A DNA stretch of 64,000 nucleotides from an uncultured Gammaproteobacteria bacterium (GTDB taxonomy: Bacteria; Pseudomonadota; Gammaproteobacteria; Nitrosococcales; Methylophagaceae): positions 1 to 64,000 of the forward strand of contig CAJIZI010000002.1 in assembly GCA_905181885.1 (NCBI GenBank). The letters are read 5' to 3'. The notes below the pieces were generated by a model that was not told the origin of the DNA, ran no database searches, and was given only the letters and a program-made list of their open reading frames with translations. Numbering within the stretch: the stretch's first letter is position 1; every line of letters begins with the position of its first letter. The position numbers and the translations under genes were made by a program. Shown here piece after piece: positions 1 to 7,543 of this stretch.

Positions 1-535
1 CTTCTTTATCGGCTTCGGCATTAAATGCTCTCTCTTCCTCATCAGCAGCGGGCTTTGCATCAAGCTCATTTAAAAATGCAACTGTATCTGGATCGTCAAT
101 TAAATCACCTGCAACTTGCTTTTTATTGCTCAAAAAGCCACGTCTTGCTACAAAATGAAGTAATATTCGCCCAAATTCATGTGGATCTAACTGATGATCT
201 AACGCTTTTGTCCTTAGTTGATAAGGATCTCCTAGTTTATTGAGGATTATTTCTGGTTGCGTATTGCCTTGTAACTCACGCGGCAATAAGTTAAGTAATA
301 CAAGATAGTTCAACATTCTTTCTTTGCGCCGAGCTCGTCTTTGCACAACACGCCTACCAAGTCTCGAGTCGCGACGTTTTACATTTTTTGGAGTAGGTAC
401 TCCTGCAGCTACTGCTTTGGTGAAAATACGGCTACCTATAGCAATGATCCCATCAATATTGCCGGCAGATTCATTAAGTAGTGCCCAACCTATTGAATTG
501 CTTCCTAGATCTAACCCTAAAATTTTCTTGCTCAT
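1..535 (-). CDS. cas9: Cas9 endonuclease, N-terminal part (cut by window edge)
   Basis: RNA-guided DNA endonuclease of type II CRISPR-Cas. Translating the minus strand from the ATG at 535-533 gives 178 codons open to the window edge; the ORF track omits it because there is no stop in the window. Residues 5-20 carry the RuvC-I motif ILGLDLGSNSIGWA with the catalytic Asp at residue 9. Residues about 53-77 form an arginine-rich bridge helix (RRDSRLGRRVVQRRARRKER). The following stretch (DPYQLRTKALD, then RRGFLSNKK at about 131-139) matches the start of the REC lobe in type II-C enzymes. A GGGAG Shine-Dalgarno lies 5 nt before the ATG. The subtype and the integrity of HNH, RuvC-II/III and the PAM-interacting domain cannot be seen. 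It is transcribed away from a candidate tracrRNA and shares its strand with the island genes at 841-4092. Confidence 0.9.
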   Translation of the reverse strand, partial: MSKKILGLDLGSNSIGWALLNESAGNIDGIIAIGSRIFTKAVAAGVPTPKNVKRRDSRLGRRVVQRRARRKERMLNYLVLLNLLPRELQGNTQPEIILNKLGDPYQLRTKALDHQLDPHEFGRILLHFVARRGFLSNKKQVAGDLIDDPDTVAFLNELDAKPAADEEERAFNAEADKE

Positions 536-557
536 AACATCTCCCTGTGTATATAAT
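528..557 (+). promoter_or_regulatory. Putative sigma70 promoter for the tracrRNA candidate
   Basis: A perfect -10 box TATAAT lies at 552-557, with a weak -35 (TTGCTC, 528-533) 18 nt upstream, inside the cas9 start. It points away from cas9 and would start RNA near 564. No protein gene follows on this strand before the terminator at 649-670. Confidence 0.4.
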
Positions 558-563
558 CAAGAT

Positions 564-670
564 TCTTAGTGTAACCGACTAAGGTCTATTGATTGCTTTT
601 CATACTAAGAAATTGTTTTTCGTAGGCTCCGCTTTTAAGCGAGACAGGCCCTCCGCAAGGGGGGTTTTTT
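564..670 (+). ncRNA. Candidate tracrRNA (about 107 nt), divergent from cas9
   Basis: This non-coding stretch lies between a promoter-like sequence and a rho-independent terminator, directly upstream of and divergent from cas9, where a trans-activating crRNA is commonly encoded. Its 5' half, with a hairpin CTTAGT/ACTAAG at 565-583 and a second ACTAAG at 604-609, would have to contain the anti-repeat. Its 3' half holds a bulged hairpin (CTC-GCTT/AAGCGAG, 627-643) and then a GC-rich terminator hairpin with six U. Size and layout fit known tracrRNAs. The CRISPR repeat is outside the window, so complementarity is untested. Alternatives are another small RNA or an attenuator remnant. Confidence 0.45.
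649..670 (+). terminator. Rho-independent terminator of the candidate tracrRNA
   Basis: The stem CCCTCC pairs with GGGGGG (one U-G pair) across a GCAA loop and is followed by six T. It points on the plus strand and belongs to no protein gene. Confidence 0.8.
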
Positions 671-840
671 ATTGCCTTTATTTTGATAACACTCCCACAT
701 TTTAATTTCCTTAGTCAGCACCTTTTACTAAACTAAAGCATATATATGATCATAAGTCTAGGCGATAACAGTTCTTATTCTCATCTATAACTAGTGACTA
801 TTAACTCGCTAAATCCTCGCGTACTGCTGCGTAAACTCTG

Positions 841-1569
841 TCATTTAGATAGTTTCAAACGTGAACATTGATAGTCTTTCGTCTGTTTTTCTCGATAGCC
901 TTTGCCTCTCGTTTTGGCTAGATATGATGCTCGATAAATAGCTGCTTGAGCAGTTTCTTCACTATCTACAAAATAGAATGGATTTTTAATTGTTGGAACG
1001 TGGTAGCCACCTGTTGGCCTTTCCCATGCCTGTCTGACCATGTCATTTATCCTTGATGAATGACGTATCAAACCTCCATCTAGGAACAATACCCAGTGAT
1101 AATGCTGGCCTTTACCTTTACCGTGATATTCCCTTGCCCAACAAAATCCGATTTGCTTAAACCCATACTCACGTTTTAGCTTTTGAAATAATCGCTTTCT
1201 AAATAAAGTCATTTGTTTATTGTGATTAAACTCAGTAGGAAGATGAAGGTCAAACCTCAATACAAAAACCCTCTTCCATTTAATCCGAGCTATTTCAAAC
1301 TGTTCAATAATTCTTTGTAATATTCCGGTAAAAAGACCGAATTTTTCCCGACCTTTTCCATTATTTATTTGATAGGTTTTGTCATGGTGCGTAATAGAGT
1401 CTTTATCAGTTACTCGCTTCCTGTTTACAGTCCGCTTTAACTTCTTAGGCCTTGGTATTGTTTCTACATTATTAGTATCGTGGGTTACATTCGCTTCGCT
1501 ACTAGATAAAAGAAATAACCATTCATTTTCGTCACTTTCATGAATAGGTAAGTCCCAGCTGTTGAAGCC
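841..1569 (-). CDS. Inovirus Gp2 / YfjJ-like replication protein, start codon missing
   Basis: The C-terminal domain matches the YagK/YfjJ (inovirus Gp2-like, DUF3296) family of prophage and satellite proteins: LRFDLHLP, then QHYHWVLFLDGG, and a tail resembling YRASYLAKTRGKGYR. Members are linked to replication of mobile elements. The track begins at a TTG (1258-1260), but clear family sequence (DKTYQINNGKGREKFGLFTGIL) continues in frame upstream to about 1372, and the frame stays open to 1569. No ATG, GTG or TTG occurs in that extension. An ATG-led short frame in another phase overlaps it, so a frameshift near the 5' end, or a rare ATT/ATA start, is likely. It is probably a recently damaged gene. 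It lies between cas9 and alpA on the same strand. Confidence 0.65.
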   Translation of the reverse strand, partial: GFNSWDLPIHESDENEWLFLLSSSEANVTHDTNNVETIPRPKKLKRTVNRKRVTDKDSITHHDKTYQINNGKGREKFGLFTGILQRIIEQFEIARIKWKRVFVLRFDLHLPTEFNHNKQMTLFRKRLFQKLKREYGFKQIGFCWAREYHGKGKGQHYHWVLFLDGGLIRHSSRINDMVRQAWERPTGGYHVPTIKNPFYFVDSEETAQAAIYRASYLAKTRGKGYREKQTKDYQCSRLKLSK

Positions 1570-1586
1570 TCATCTATCCTTTCGTG

Positions 1587-1614
1587 TGTCAAAACCGCCA
1601 TGTCAAAACCGTCC
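1587..1614. repeat. Two tandem 14-bp repeats upstream of the Gp2-like gene
   Basis: TGTCAAAACCG occurs at 1587-1597 and again at 1601-1611, in register at a 14-bp period, just upstream of the replication-like frame. The repeats could be iteron-like binding sites; that role is inferred from position only. Confidence 0.4.
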
Positions 1615-1683
1615 TCTGTTTCAGGGGTAGCTTTTGGCATAAGAGCACAACTTGCTATTTAACTTTGGTAATCTACTCATTGC

Positions 1684-1881
1684 TTACGCCTCCCCGTTGC
1701 GAGAAGCCGCTATTCTTTCTTCGAGCCATTGGTCAACCTCAGAGGTTAACCAGCCGCTTGAACGCTCACCCAGTTTGATAGGACTAGGAAACGTCCCTTG
1801 TCTTGCCTTACGGTAAATTGAGCCACCGCTTAAACGGGTAATAAGTTTAAGTTCTTTCAATTTTAATATTTGTTGAGTCAT
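1684..1881 (-). CDS. AlpA family phage/island transcriptional regulator
   Basis: A 65-residue protein of the AlpA family: a winged/excisionase-like helix-turn-helix (LKLITRLSGGSIYRKARQG) followed by the signature FPSPIKLGERSSGWLTSEVDQWLEERI. AlpA regulators control integrase expression and excision in P4-like satellites and genomic islands. Here it lies downstream of the integrase on the same strand, as expected for an element gene. The length is normal for the family and the ATG start gives the canonical N-terminus. Direct control of this integrase is inferred. Confidence 0.88.
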   Translation of the reverse strand: MTQQILKLKELKLITRLSGGSIYRKARQGTFPSPIKLGERSSGWLTSEVDQWLEERIAASRNGEA

Positions 1882-2048
1882 GTTAGTGAACCTCCAAGTT
1901 CGTTATTAACATGACTACTTATCATAAGCATATAAACTGAATATGAAAGCGAGTTTTTTTAATTATTTTCTTAGTAAGCCACTTTTTTTCTTATTTTCTT
2001 CGTATTTTCTCTTGCAAGCTAAGACCATTTGTTCAAAACCAAATAAAA

Positions 2049-2640
2049 TCAATACTCTATATCATCAAGATCAAGCACCTGCTGTTCAAATGCATTGAGA
2101 AAACTCTTAGAAAGAACCTTTTCTGCATGTTTTTTTGTAGTATCTGATATACGTTGTGTTGTGTCTATCGTCAAATTCATCAGGGAATATCAAATCACCT
2201 AACTGCTTATTTGTAATTTCTTTCTGCTCTACATTAGCTATAAGCTTTAAATCAATATATTGTAGTACCCCACTTTCTCACCCATTTGTCTATAGTTGCT
2301 TGATTGACATCGTTTTTAGGTGTCTGGCTTTCATGGGATAACCTATAGCAGAGAGCCACTCCTTAAAATCTGTTCTATCTGAGTATCAGTTGCGTCTAAG
2401 TCAACAGTAATATGGGCATGACTACATCAGCTCCAGCTCTACGTTCAAGTCATCAAAGGAGCCATAATATTTTGACTTGTTCATCCGTTGCCTTGCCTTT
2501 ACTCACTGCTTCATATGACTCATCAAAAGTGGCAAGTAGTCCATTGTCTACAGCGATTTGAGCAGATGCTGGCAAGACCTCAACAGACTGTGTGTCTCTG
2601 GGATAAGTTAGCATCCCTTATAGGAGATAGCTCAGCCTTT
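2049..2640 (-). pseudogene. Decayed DUF6387-like island gene
   Basis: The minus strand contains consecutive protein-like segments in shifting frames: AVDNGLLATFDESYEAVSKGKATDEQ, then HITVDLDATDTQIEQ, DFKEWLSAIGYP, NQATIDKWVRKW, VLQYIDLKLIANVEQKEIT...DLIFPDEFD and DTTQRISDTTKKHAEKVLSK, ending at a TGA at 2049-2051. Joining them needs at least four one-base frameshifts. Order and content resemble DUF6387 proteins, often encoded beside integrases; that family call is from memory and tentative. The N-terminus is unclear or lost. It lies immediately downstream of the integrase. Confidence 0.55.
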
Positions 2641-2700
2641 AAATAAGTGGCTTCCTCTTTCTATTACAGACACCTACTTCTTTTATTATCTCTAGCAAGC

Positions 2701-4092
2701 TCAGCAGTTCTGCTCAGCTTCGCTGTCTAAGCTGTCCATGATGAATCTTTGTACATGCGTATCTATAGATAATTTCTTATACCACTCTTCCAAGCTCAAT
2801 TCTGGTAAAGAACTATAATTTTCGGGTTTAAACCAGCTTGTATCTAATTTACTCATTTTATTCCCTGCCTTGTTAATAGGGACAACGTTTCCGCCATTGG
2901 CTTGCCCATCTAGATAGTCAGCCCATGCTTGCATCATTTTCTTACGGTCTGGCAAGTATTGCGCGTAGTTGTATGCCCCTCTCACTCCATTCCTTTCAAC
3001 ATGTGCTAATTGGCGTTCTATCCAATCATAGTTGAAGCCCTGCTCATTAAGGTTTGTAGAGGCCATGCTTCTAAAGCCGTGTGCTGTCATTTCCTCTTGG
3101 GTATAACCCATCCGTCTTAGAGCGGCGTTTACGGTGTTTTCACTCATTGGTCTAGTGATTGTTCGACTGCTAGGGAAAACATACTTGTCACGGCCTGTGA
3201 GTGGCTTTATTTGCTCTAGTATCTCTACAGATTGTCTTGATAGCGGTACGATATGTACTACACGACTTTTCATCTTTTCTGCTGATATACGCCATTCAGC
3301 TTTGCTTAGATCGATCTCTGACCACTCTGCCTTTCTTAACTCTCCCGGCCTGACAAATACTAGAGGTGATAATTTTAAAGCTGAGGCTACAATACTTGTG
3401 CCTGTAAAGTCCTGTATGGCTCTCATCAATGCCCCTATTGCAACAGGATCGGTTATTGAAGCATGATGCTTTTCTTTTGTTGGTGGTAATGCTCCCTGCA
3501 AATCAGCACTAGGATCTCGTTCAGCGCGCCCAGTCGATATAGCATATTTAAACACTCGTCCACATATTGACTTGACTCTGTGAGCAGTTTCTAAATGGCC
3601 CTTGCTTTCAATACGTCTTAATATCGTAAGTACTTCGGGTGCTGTTATGTCATTGATATTCTTGTTGCCTAGCCAAGGAAAAACTTTTTGCTCTAATCTC
3701 AATATAGTTTTATCAGCATGGCTATCTGACCAGGTATTGCGAAATTTGATGTGCCATTCACGGGCGACTGTTTCAAAGCTGTCTTTATCCATTACAGATT
3801 GCTTATCAGCTTTTCTTAAATGTGATGGATCTATCCCATCAGATAATGACTGGCGAAAAATATTTCTTTTCATTCTCGCCTGTTTCAGACTTACTTCAGG
3901 GTAAGCACCCAGTGCTAATAATTTCTGTTTACCCTCGTAACGATACTTTAATCTCCACAACTTTCCTCCACTTGGAGCAACCTCAAGATACAAACCCTTT
4001 TCATCAGCCATTCGATACAGTTTGCTGGTGGCTGTACCATCAGGCTTTATCTTTGCTTTGGCGTTCTTTATTTTTACATCAGTTAATGGCAT
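2701..4092 (-). CDS. int: P4-type tyrosine integrase
   Basis: A 463-residue site-specific recombinase that inserts and excises the element. The N-terminal DUF4102/arm-binding domain (about 1-95) contains GLYLEVAPSGGKLWRLKYRY and LGAYPEVSLKQAR. A core-binding SAM-like domain follows (about 105-200). The catalytic domain shows Arg in FVRPGELR (about 248), HGFR (about 338-341), LAHVERN (His about 364) and the nucleophilic Tyr in GAYNYAQYL (about 374). All expected catalytic residues are present. It starts 164 nt from the ssrA 3' end and reads away from it, the typical arrangement for an element integrated in tmRNA. Its start codon is next to repeats that may be arm sites. The tail after about residue 410 is longer than in many relatives. 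Confidence 0.95.
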   Translation of the reverse strand: MPLTDVKIKNAKAKIKPDGTATSKLYRMADEKGLYLEVAPSGGKLWRLKYRYEGKQKLLALGAYPEVSLKQARMKRNIFRQSLSDGIDPSHLRKADKQSVMDKDSFETVAREWHIKFRNTWSDSHADKTILRLEQKVFPWLGNKNINDITAPEVLTILRRIESKGHLETAHRVKSICGRVFKYAISTGRAERDPSADLQGALPPTKEKHHASITDPVAIGALMRAIQDFTGTSIVASALKLSPLVFVRPGELRKAEWSEIDLSKAEWRISAEKMKSRVVHIVPLSRQSVEILEQIKPLTGRDKYVFPSSRTITRPMSENTVNAALRRMGYTQEEMTAHGFRSMASTNLNEQGFNYDWIERQLAHVERNGVRGAYNYAQYLPDRKKMMQAWADYLDGQANGGNVVPINKAGNKMSKLDTSWFKPENYSSLPELSLEEWYKKLSIDTHVQRFIMDSLDSEAEQNC

Positions 4093-4157
4093 TTGGTGGT
4101 AGATTCCTTTTTAGGTATCAATCTACCACCAAATCTACCACCATAATTGGTGGTATG
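4093..4157. repeat. Repeats AATCTACCACCA over the int start: putative arm/operator sites
   Basis: The 12-bp unit AATCTACCACCA occurs back to back at 4120-4131 and 4132-4143, and inverted at about 4094-4105 (TGGTGGTAGATT); a partial inverted copy lies at 4147-4154. The cluster abuts the integrase ATG and lies between int and the attachment site, where integrase arm-type or autoregulatory sites are usual. The function is inferred. Confidence 0.5.
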
Positions 4158-4194
4158 TAAAGGAATGTTATATGACGCTATGAAACGACAGGCA

Positions 4195-4222
4195 CAAAAA
4201 AACCCATATATAATGGGCTTTT
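4195..4222 (-). terminator. Rho-independent terminator of ssrA
   Basis: On the minus strand GCCCAT-TATAT-ATGGG forms a short stem followed by seven T, about 35 nt beyond the tmRNA CCA end. If the ssrA 3' end is the crossover site, this terminator came with the element. Confidence 0.6.
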
Positions 4223-4255
4223 AAGTTCTTCTTGGTAGGTTGTGAAACCTATATA

Positions 4256-4300
4256 TGGTGGAGATGGCGGGACTCGAACCCGCGTCCGCAAATCCTCCGC
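4256..4300. other. Probable attachment site (att) at the ssrA 3' end
   Basis: A P4-type integrase starting 164 nt from the tmRNA 3' end implies that the crossover lies within the T-arm/acceptor part of ssrA. The extent given is approximate. I found no second copy of this sequence in 1-4255, so the other att junction, and thus the far end of the island, must lie left of the window. Confidence 0.4.
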
Positions 4301-4613
4301 TCTCAGCTCTACATGCTTATTTCATCTATTATTTTAACTAGAAACTACCCGATGAACAGGGAAAATAACTAGCGATCTTGAGAGGTTTCAGACCATCAGT
4401 ACCAAGCATACTTATGGCTTGTCTTATGAGAATTGACCATTGAAACCTAAACGCATAAGCACGGCTTTAGTCAATGGCTAGCAAGCCTAAGCTGCTAGTT
4501 TGTAGTTGTTATCGTTTGCAACTATATTTTGTTAATCTGTTTTACGAGAAGAATTAACATACTCGGCATGCACCTTAAGTTTTGTAACCCACGTCGAAAC
4601 CAGAGTCATCCCC
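4256..4613 (-). ncRNA. ssrA: Transfer-messenger RNA (tmRNA)
   Basis: Rescues stalled ribosomes by trans-translation together with SmpB. The minus strand starts GGGGATGACTCTGGTTTCGACG (typical 5' end; GGGGATG pairs with CATCTCC) and ends with a tRNA-like TTCGAGTC T-loop and ACCA tail. The tag reading frame is at 4519-4487 and encodes ANDNNYKLAA followed by TAG, a standard proteolysis tag. smpB is 58 nt upstream on the same strand. The 3' end is the inferred integration target, and the gene remains complete. Confidence 0.96.
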
Positions 4614-4671
4614 AAAGTGTTGTACGATATAGACAGTATATGTCAGTGATTGTATCCAAGCCAGACATATG

Positions 4672-5154
4672 TTATTTATTTCTAAAAATTCGAGACTTTT
4701 CACGTGCCCAGTCTTTATCTTTTTCGGTCGCACGTTTATCGTGATGTTGCTTACCTTTAGCCAGTGCTATCTCAAGTTTAGCTCTACCCTTTTTCCAATA
4801 CATAGAAACCGGTACGATGGTATAACCTTTTCTATCAACAGCAGCTACCAAACGGTTGAGTTCGACCCTATTTAATAGTAGTTTACGACGACGAATGTCA
4901 TCAGGATGAATATGAGTTGATGCCGATAACATCGGTGAAATATGGCAGCCGTGTAACCAAGCCTCACCTTGGTGAAGTTGAACATAACTTTCATTCAACT
5001 GACCACGCCCGTCACGAAGGCTTTTGACCTCCCATCCTTCCAACACCAATCCTGCTTCAAAATTATCTTCTAAGAAAAAGTCATGACGCACACGACGATT
5101 TTTAGCAATATTACTGCTTGTACCTTTTTCTTTTTTACTTTTCTTTGTGGCCAT
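4672..5154 (-). CDS. smpB: SsrA-binding protein SmpB
   Basis: A 160-residue partner of tmRNA that delivers it to stalled ribosomes and mimics the codon-anticodon interaction. Recognisable stretches are [51 protein letters not shown] and the basic C-terminal tail [17 protein letters not shown] needed for function. Length is normal. It is directly upstream of ssrA on the same strand. There is no recognisable Shine-Dalgarno before the ATG; a TATAAT at 5167-5162 would start transcription almost at the start codon, so the message may be nearly leaderless (inference). Confidence 0.97.
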   Translation of the reverse strand: MATKKSKKEKGTSSNIAKNRRVRHDFFLEDNFEAGLVLEGWEVKSLRDGRGQLNESYVQLHQGEAWLHGCHISPMLSASTHIHPDDIRRRKLLLNRVELNRLVAAVDRKGYTIVPVSMYWKKGRAKLEIALAKGKQHHDKRATEKDKDWAREKSRIFRNK

Positions 5155-5393
5155 AGTATCTATTATAAGTGCAAGTTGACTTGAACGCTCGGCTAATCAC
5201 TAATCTAAGTCAATTCTCTGTAGTTCTTGAACTCCTAGTGAATTTAGATCATAAAAACCATTTGTGGAGATAAAAAGATTTGGACTATATAAAATCAGTC
5301 ATTATGTTTATTATATAGCTACATCATCAAGAAATAGCAAAACTCATACGAGGCTGCTATTCCAACTTAAACCCTTAGGTAAAAAAACACAAT

Positions 5394-6755
5394 ATGGCTA
5401 GACCATTACAATCTATTCACGGTCAATGGTCGTCTCGCTGGGCTTTTGTCCTCGCAGCTACGGGTTCTGCCGTTGGGTTAGGGAATATTTGGAAGTTTCC
5501 TTATATCACTGGTGAAAATGGTGGTGGTGCATTTGTTCTAGTTTATCTTGCTTGTCTCGTCTTGATAGGTTTACCCGTAATGATGGCCGAAATTCTCGTG
5601 GGCCGACGAGGCCGTCAAAACCCAGTAAACTCTCTTCATAGTCTTGCAATAGAAGAGAAAACAACCCAAGACTGGCAATATTTAGGCTGGTTGGGCCTGA
5701 CGGCAGGCATTTTAATCATGTCCTATTACAGCGTCTTTGCCGGTCAAGCGCTTGCTTATGTTTTTAGAAACTTTTCTGGTGTATTCGAAGGGGTTACTGC
5801 TGACGGGGCTACTTCTATTTATAACGCCCTTGTTTCTGATCCTGAGCGCCTTTTAGCTTGGCATACAATCTTCGTGATCATCACATCTATAGTCGTTGCT
5901 CGCGGAGTTCAAGGAGGATTAGAAAAAGCTGTTAAATTTTTAATGCCAGCCCTCCTCGCCATCCTATTTTTATTAGTAGGTTACGCTGCAAATACCGGTA
6001 TCTATTTTCAACAAGGAATTGATTTTTTATTCCATGCTGACTTTTCAAAACTTTCTGGTGATTCAGTCCTAACGGCAATGGGTCATGCATTTTTCACACT
6101 CAGCTTAGGCATGGGCGCGATAATGGTCTATGGTTCTTATCTGCCAAAAAGTGCTTCTATCTTAAAAATGACCTTTGCTATTGCCTTCGCCGACACTGCC
6201 GTTGCCTTATTAGCTGGTATGGCTATCTTCCCACTTGTATTCGCTAATGGTTTAGACATTGATGCTGGCCCAGGTCTTATTTTTCACACACTACCCATAG
6301 CTTTTGGTCATATGCAGGGTGGCGCTTTCTTTGGTGGCTTATTCTTTTTACTCTTAGTCTTTGCAGCGTGGAGTTCCGCCATTTCTTTGATAGAACCTGC
6401 TGTAGCGTGGTTAGTTGAAAATAAGGAAGTTAGTCGACGTCGTGCTTCAGTAATAACGGGTTTAGTCACTTGGTCTCTTGGTTTATTAACTGTTTTCTCA
6501 TTTAATATTGCATCAGAATGGACTGTATTTGGTAACACCTTTTTTGATTTACTTGACTACCTCACTGCAAATATTATGTTGCCTCTCGGTGGTTTATTAA
6601 TAGCCATATTTGTAGGTAGAATAATGAGCCAAGATTCAAGTGAAAAAGAACTTAATATTAAACCCCAGTATCTTTATTCAACCTGGCGTTTTCTAATCCG
6701 ATATATTGCCCCCGCTGGCATTATTATTGTCTTTTTAAATATGTTGTGGAATTAA
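5394..6755 (+). CDS. Sodium-dependent transporter, NSS/SNF family
   Basis: A 453-residue inner-membrane symporter of the neurotransmitter:sodium symporter family (LeuT fold), importing an amino acid or related small amine with Na+. The N-terminus has the signature WSSRWAFVLAATGSAVGLGNIWKFPY with the unwound TM1 and Na+ site, followed by GGGAFVLVYLACL. About 11-12 hydrophobic segments follow, including the FFTLSLGMGAIMVYGSY stretch of TM6-7. Bacterial members without a TM12 extension have this length. The substrate cannot be told from sequence. It lies divergent from smpB and 27 nt before ratA, so the three genes to 7542 may be co-transcribed. Confidence 0.92.
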   Translation: MARPLQSIHGQWSSRWAFVLAATGSAVGLGNIWKFPYITGENGGGAFVLVYLACLVLIGLPVMMAEILVGRRGRQNPVNSLHSLAIEEKTTQDWQYLGWLGLTAGILIMSYYSVFAGQALAYVFRNFSGVFEGVTADGATSIYNALVSDPERLLAWHTIFVIITSIVVARGVQGGLEKAVKFLMPALLAILFLLVGYAANTGIYFQQGIDFLFHADFSKLSGDSVLTAMGHAFFTLSLGMGAIMVYGSYLPKSASILKMTFAIAFADTAVALLAGMAIFPLVFANGLDIDAGPGLIFHTLPIAFGHMQGGAFFGGLFFLLLVFAAWSSAISLIEPAVAWLVENKEVSRRRASVITGLVTWSLGLLTVFSFNIASEWTVFGNTFFDLLDYLTANIMLPLGGLLIAIFVGRIMSQDSSEKELNIKPQYLYSTWRFLIRYIAPAGIIIVFLNMLWN

Positions 6756-6782
6756 CCAATTTCACTAATGCCAAAGTAAACA

Positions 6783-7217
6783 ATGACGACAATTACTCGA
6801 AACTCACTAGTGTCTTACACCCCTGATCAAATGTATGCTTTGGTGAATGATATTGAAGCTTATCCTAACTTTTTACCTTGGTGTCATGGTAGTAAAATCA
6901 TTAGCCGAACAGAAACAGAAATCTCTGCATCACTTGATTTGGCTAAAGGTGGGATCCATCATAAATTCTCTACTCGAAATAAACTCTTACCCGGAAAATC
7001 TATTGCTATCTCATTAATCGACGGCCCCTTCCAACATTTAGAGGGTCATTGGCAATTTGCGATGATTGGTGACAACCAAGGATGCCGTATTCAACTCGAT
7101 ATGGACTTTGAATTTTCAAATCGTTTAATTAGTATGGCCTTAGGCCCTGTTTTTACTCAAATATCAGGCTCTTTAGTTGATGCTTTTTCTAAACGTGCTC
7201 AGGAAGTGTATGGCTAG
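6783..7217 (+). CDS. ratA: RatA-family START-domain protein (coenzyme Q-binding/ribosome-association toxin)
   Basis: A 144-residue polyketide cyclase/START-fold protein. Family features are the N-terminal YTPDQMYALVNDIEAYPNFLPWC, the strand with SASLDLAKGGIHHKFSTRN, and LDMDFEFSNRLI before the last helix. In E. coli RatA blocks 50S-30S association; homologues such as Coq10 bind coenzyme Q, so the physiological role is unsettled. The reading frame ends 8 nt inside the start of rnfH, the usual ratA-rnfH (yfjG-yfjF) pair beside smpB, a conserved gammaproteobacterial neighbourhood. Confidence 0.92.
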   Translation: MTTITRNSLVSYTPDQMYALVNDIEAYPNFLPWCHGSKIISRTETEISASLDLAKGGIHHKFSTRNKLLPGKSIAISLIDGPFQHLEGHWQFAMIGDNQGCRIQLDMDFEFSNRLISMALGPVFTQISGSLVDAFSKRAQEVYG

Positions 7218-7542
7218 CCACATAAATATAGAAGTCTGTTACGCTTTACCCGATGAACAACGAATATTTTCACTAGAAGTACCAGATAGTTATGATGTCG
7301 AAGAAGCCATTAAACGCTCCGGCGTCCTCGAGGCCTACCCAGAAATCTCTTTAGACACATTCAAAGTAGGTGTTTTCGGCAAAATATGTAAGCTTAATAA
7401 TAGTTTGCATGATAAAGATCGCATTGAGATCTATCGTAAGCTTATCGCAGATCCGAAAGAATCACGACGCAAGAAAGTTGAAATGGAGCGTAAAAAAGCA
7501 GCTCAAGCCAAACAAAAAGCTAATACAGAATCCAATCTCTAA
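7210..7542 (+). CDS. rnfH: RnfH family ubiquitin-like protein
   Basis: A 110-residue UPF0125/RnfH protein with a beta-grasp (ubiquitin-like) fold: INIEVCYALPDEQRIFSLEVP, then VEEAIKRSGVLEAYPEI, VGVFGKICKLNNSLHDKDRIEIYRKLIADPKESRR and a Lys/Arg-rich tail. The track starts at 7177, but the ATG at 7210 gives the canonical N-terminus MASHINIEV and overlaps the ratA stop by 8 nt, as is usual for this pair; the upstream part is out-of-frame ratA sequence. The biochemical role is unknown. It converges on the DUF455 gene with a 1-nt gap. Confidence 0.93.
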   Translation: MASHINIEVCYALPDEQRIFSLEVPDSYDVEEAIKRSGVLEAYPEISLDTFKVGVFGKICKLNNSLHDKDRIEIYRKLIADPKESRRKKVEMERKKAAQAKQKANTESNL

Positions 7543-7543
7543 A

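Noticed and set aside
324-569. 81-aa plus-strand ORF
   Set aside because: Antisense shadow of cas9.
1584-1778. 64-aa plus-strand ORF
   Set aside because: Overlaps the end of alpA in antisense and has no domain; coding signal is on the other strand.
536-4255. CRISPR repeats or a second copy of the ssrA 3' end
   Set aside because: Looked for; no regularly spaced repeat array and no convincing copy of the T-arm/acceptor sequence was found.
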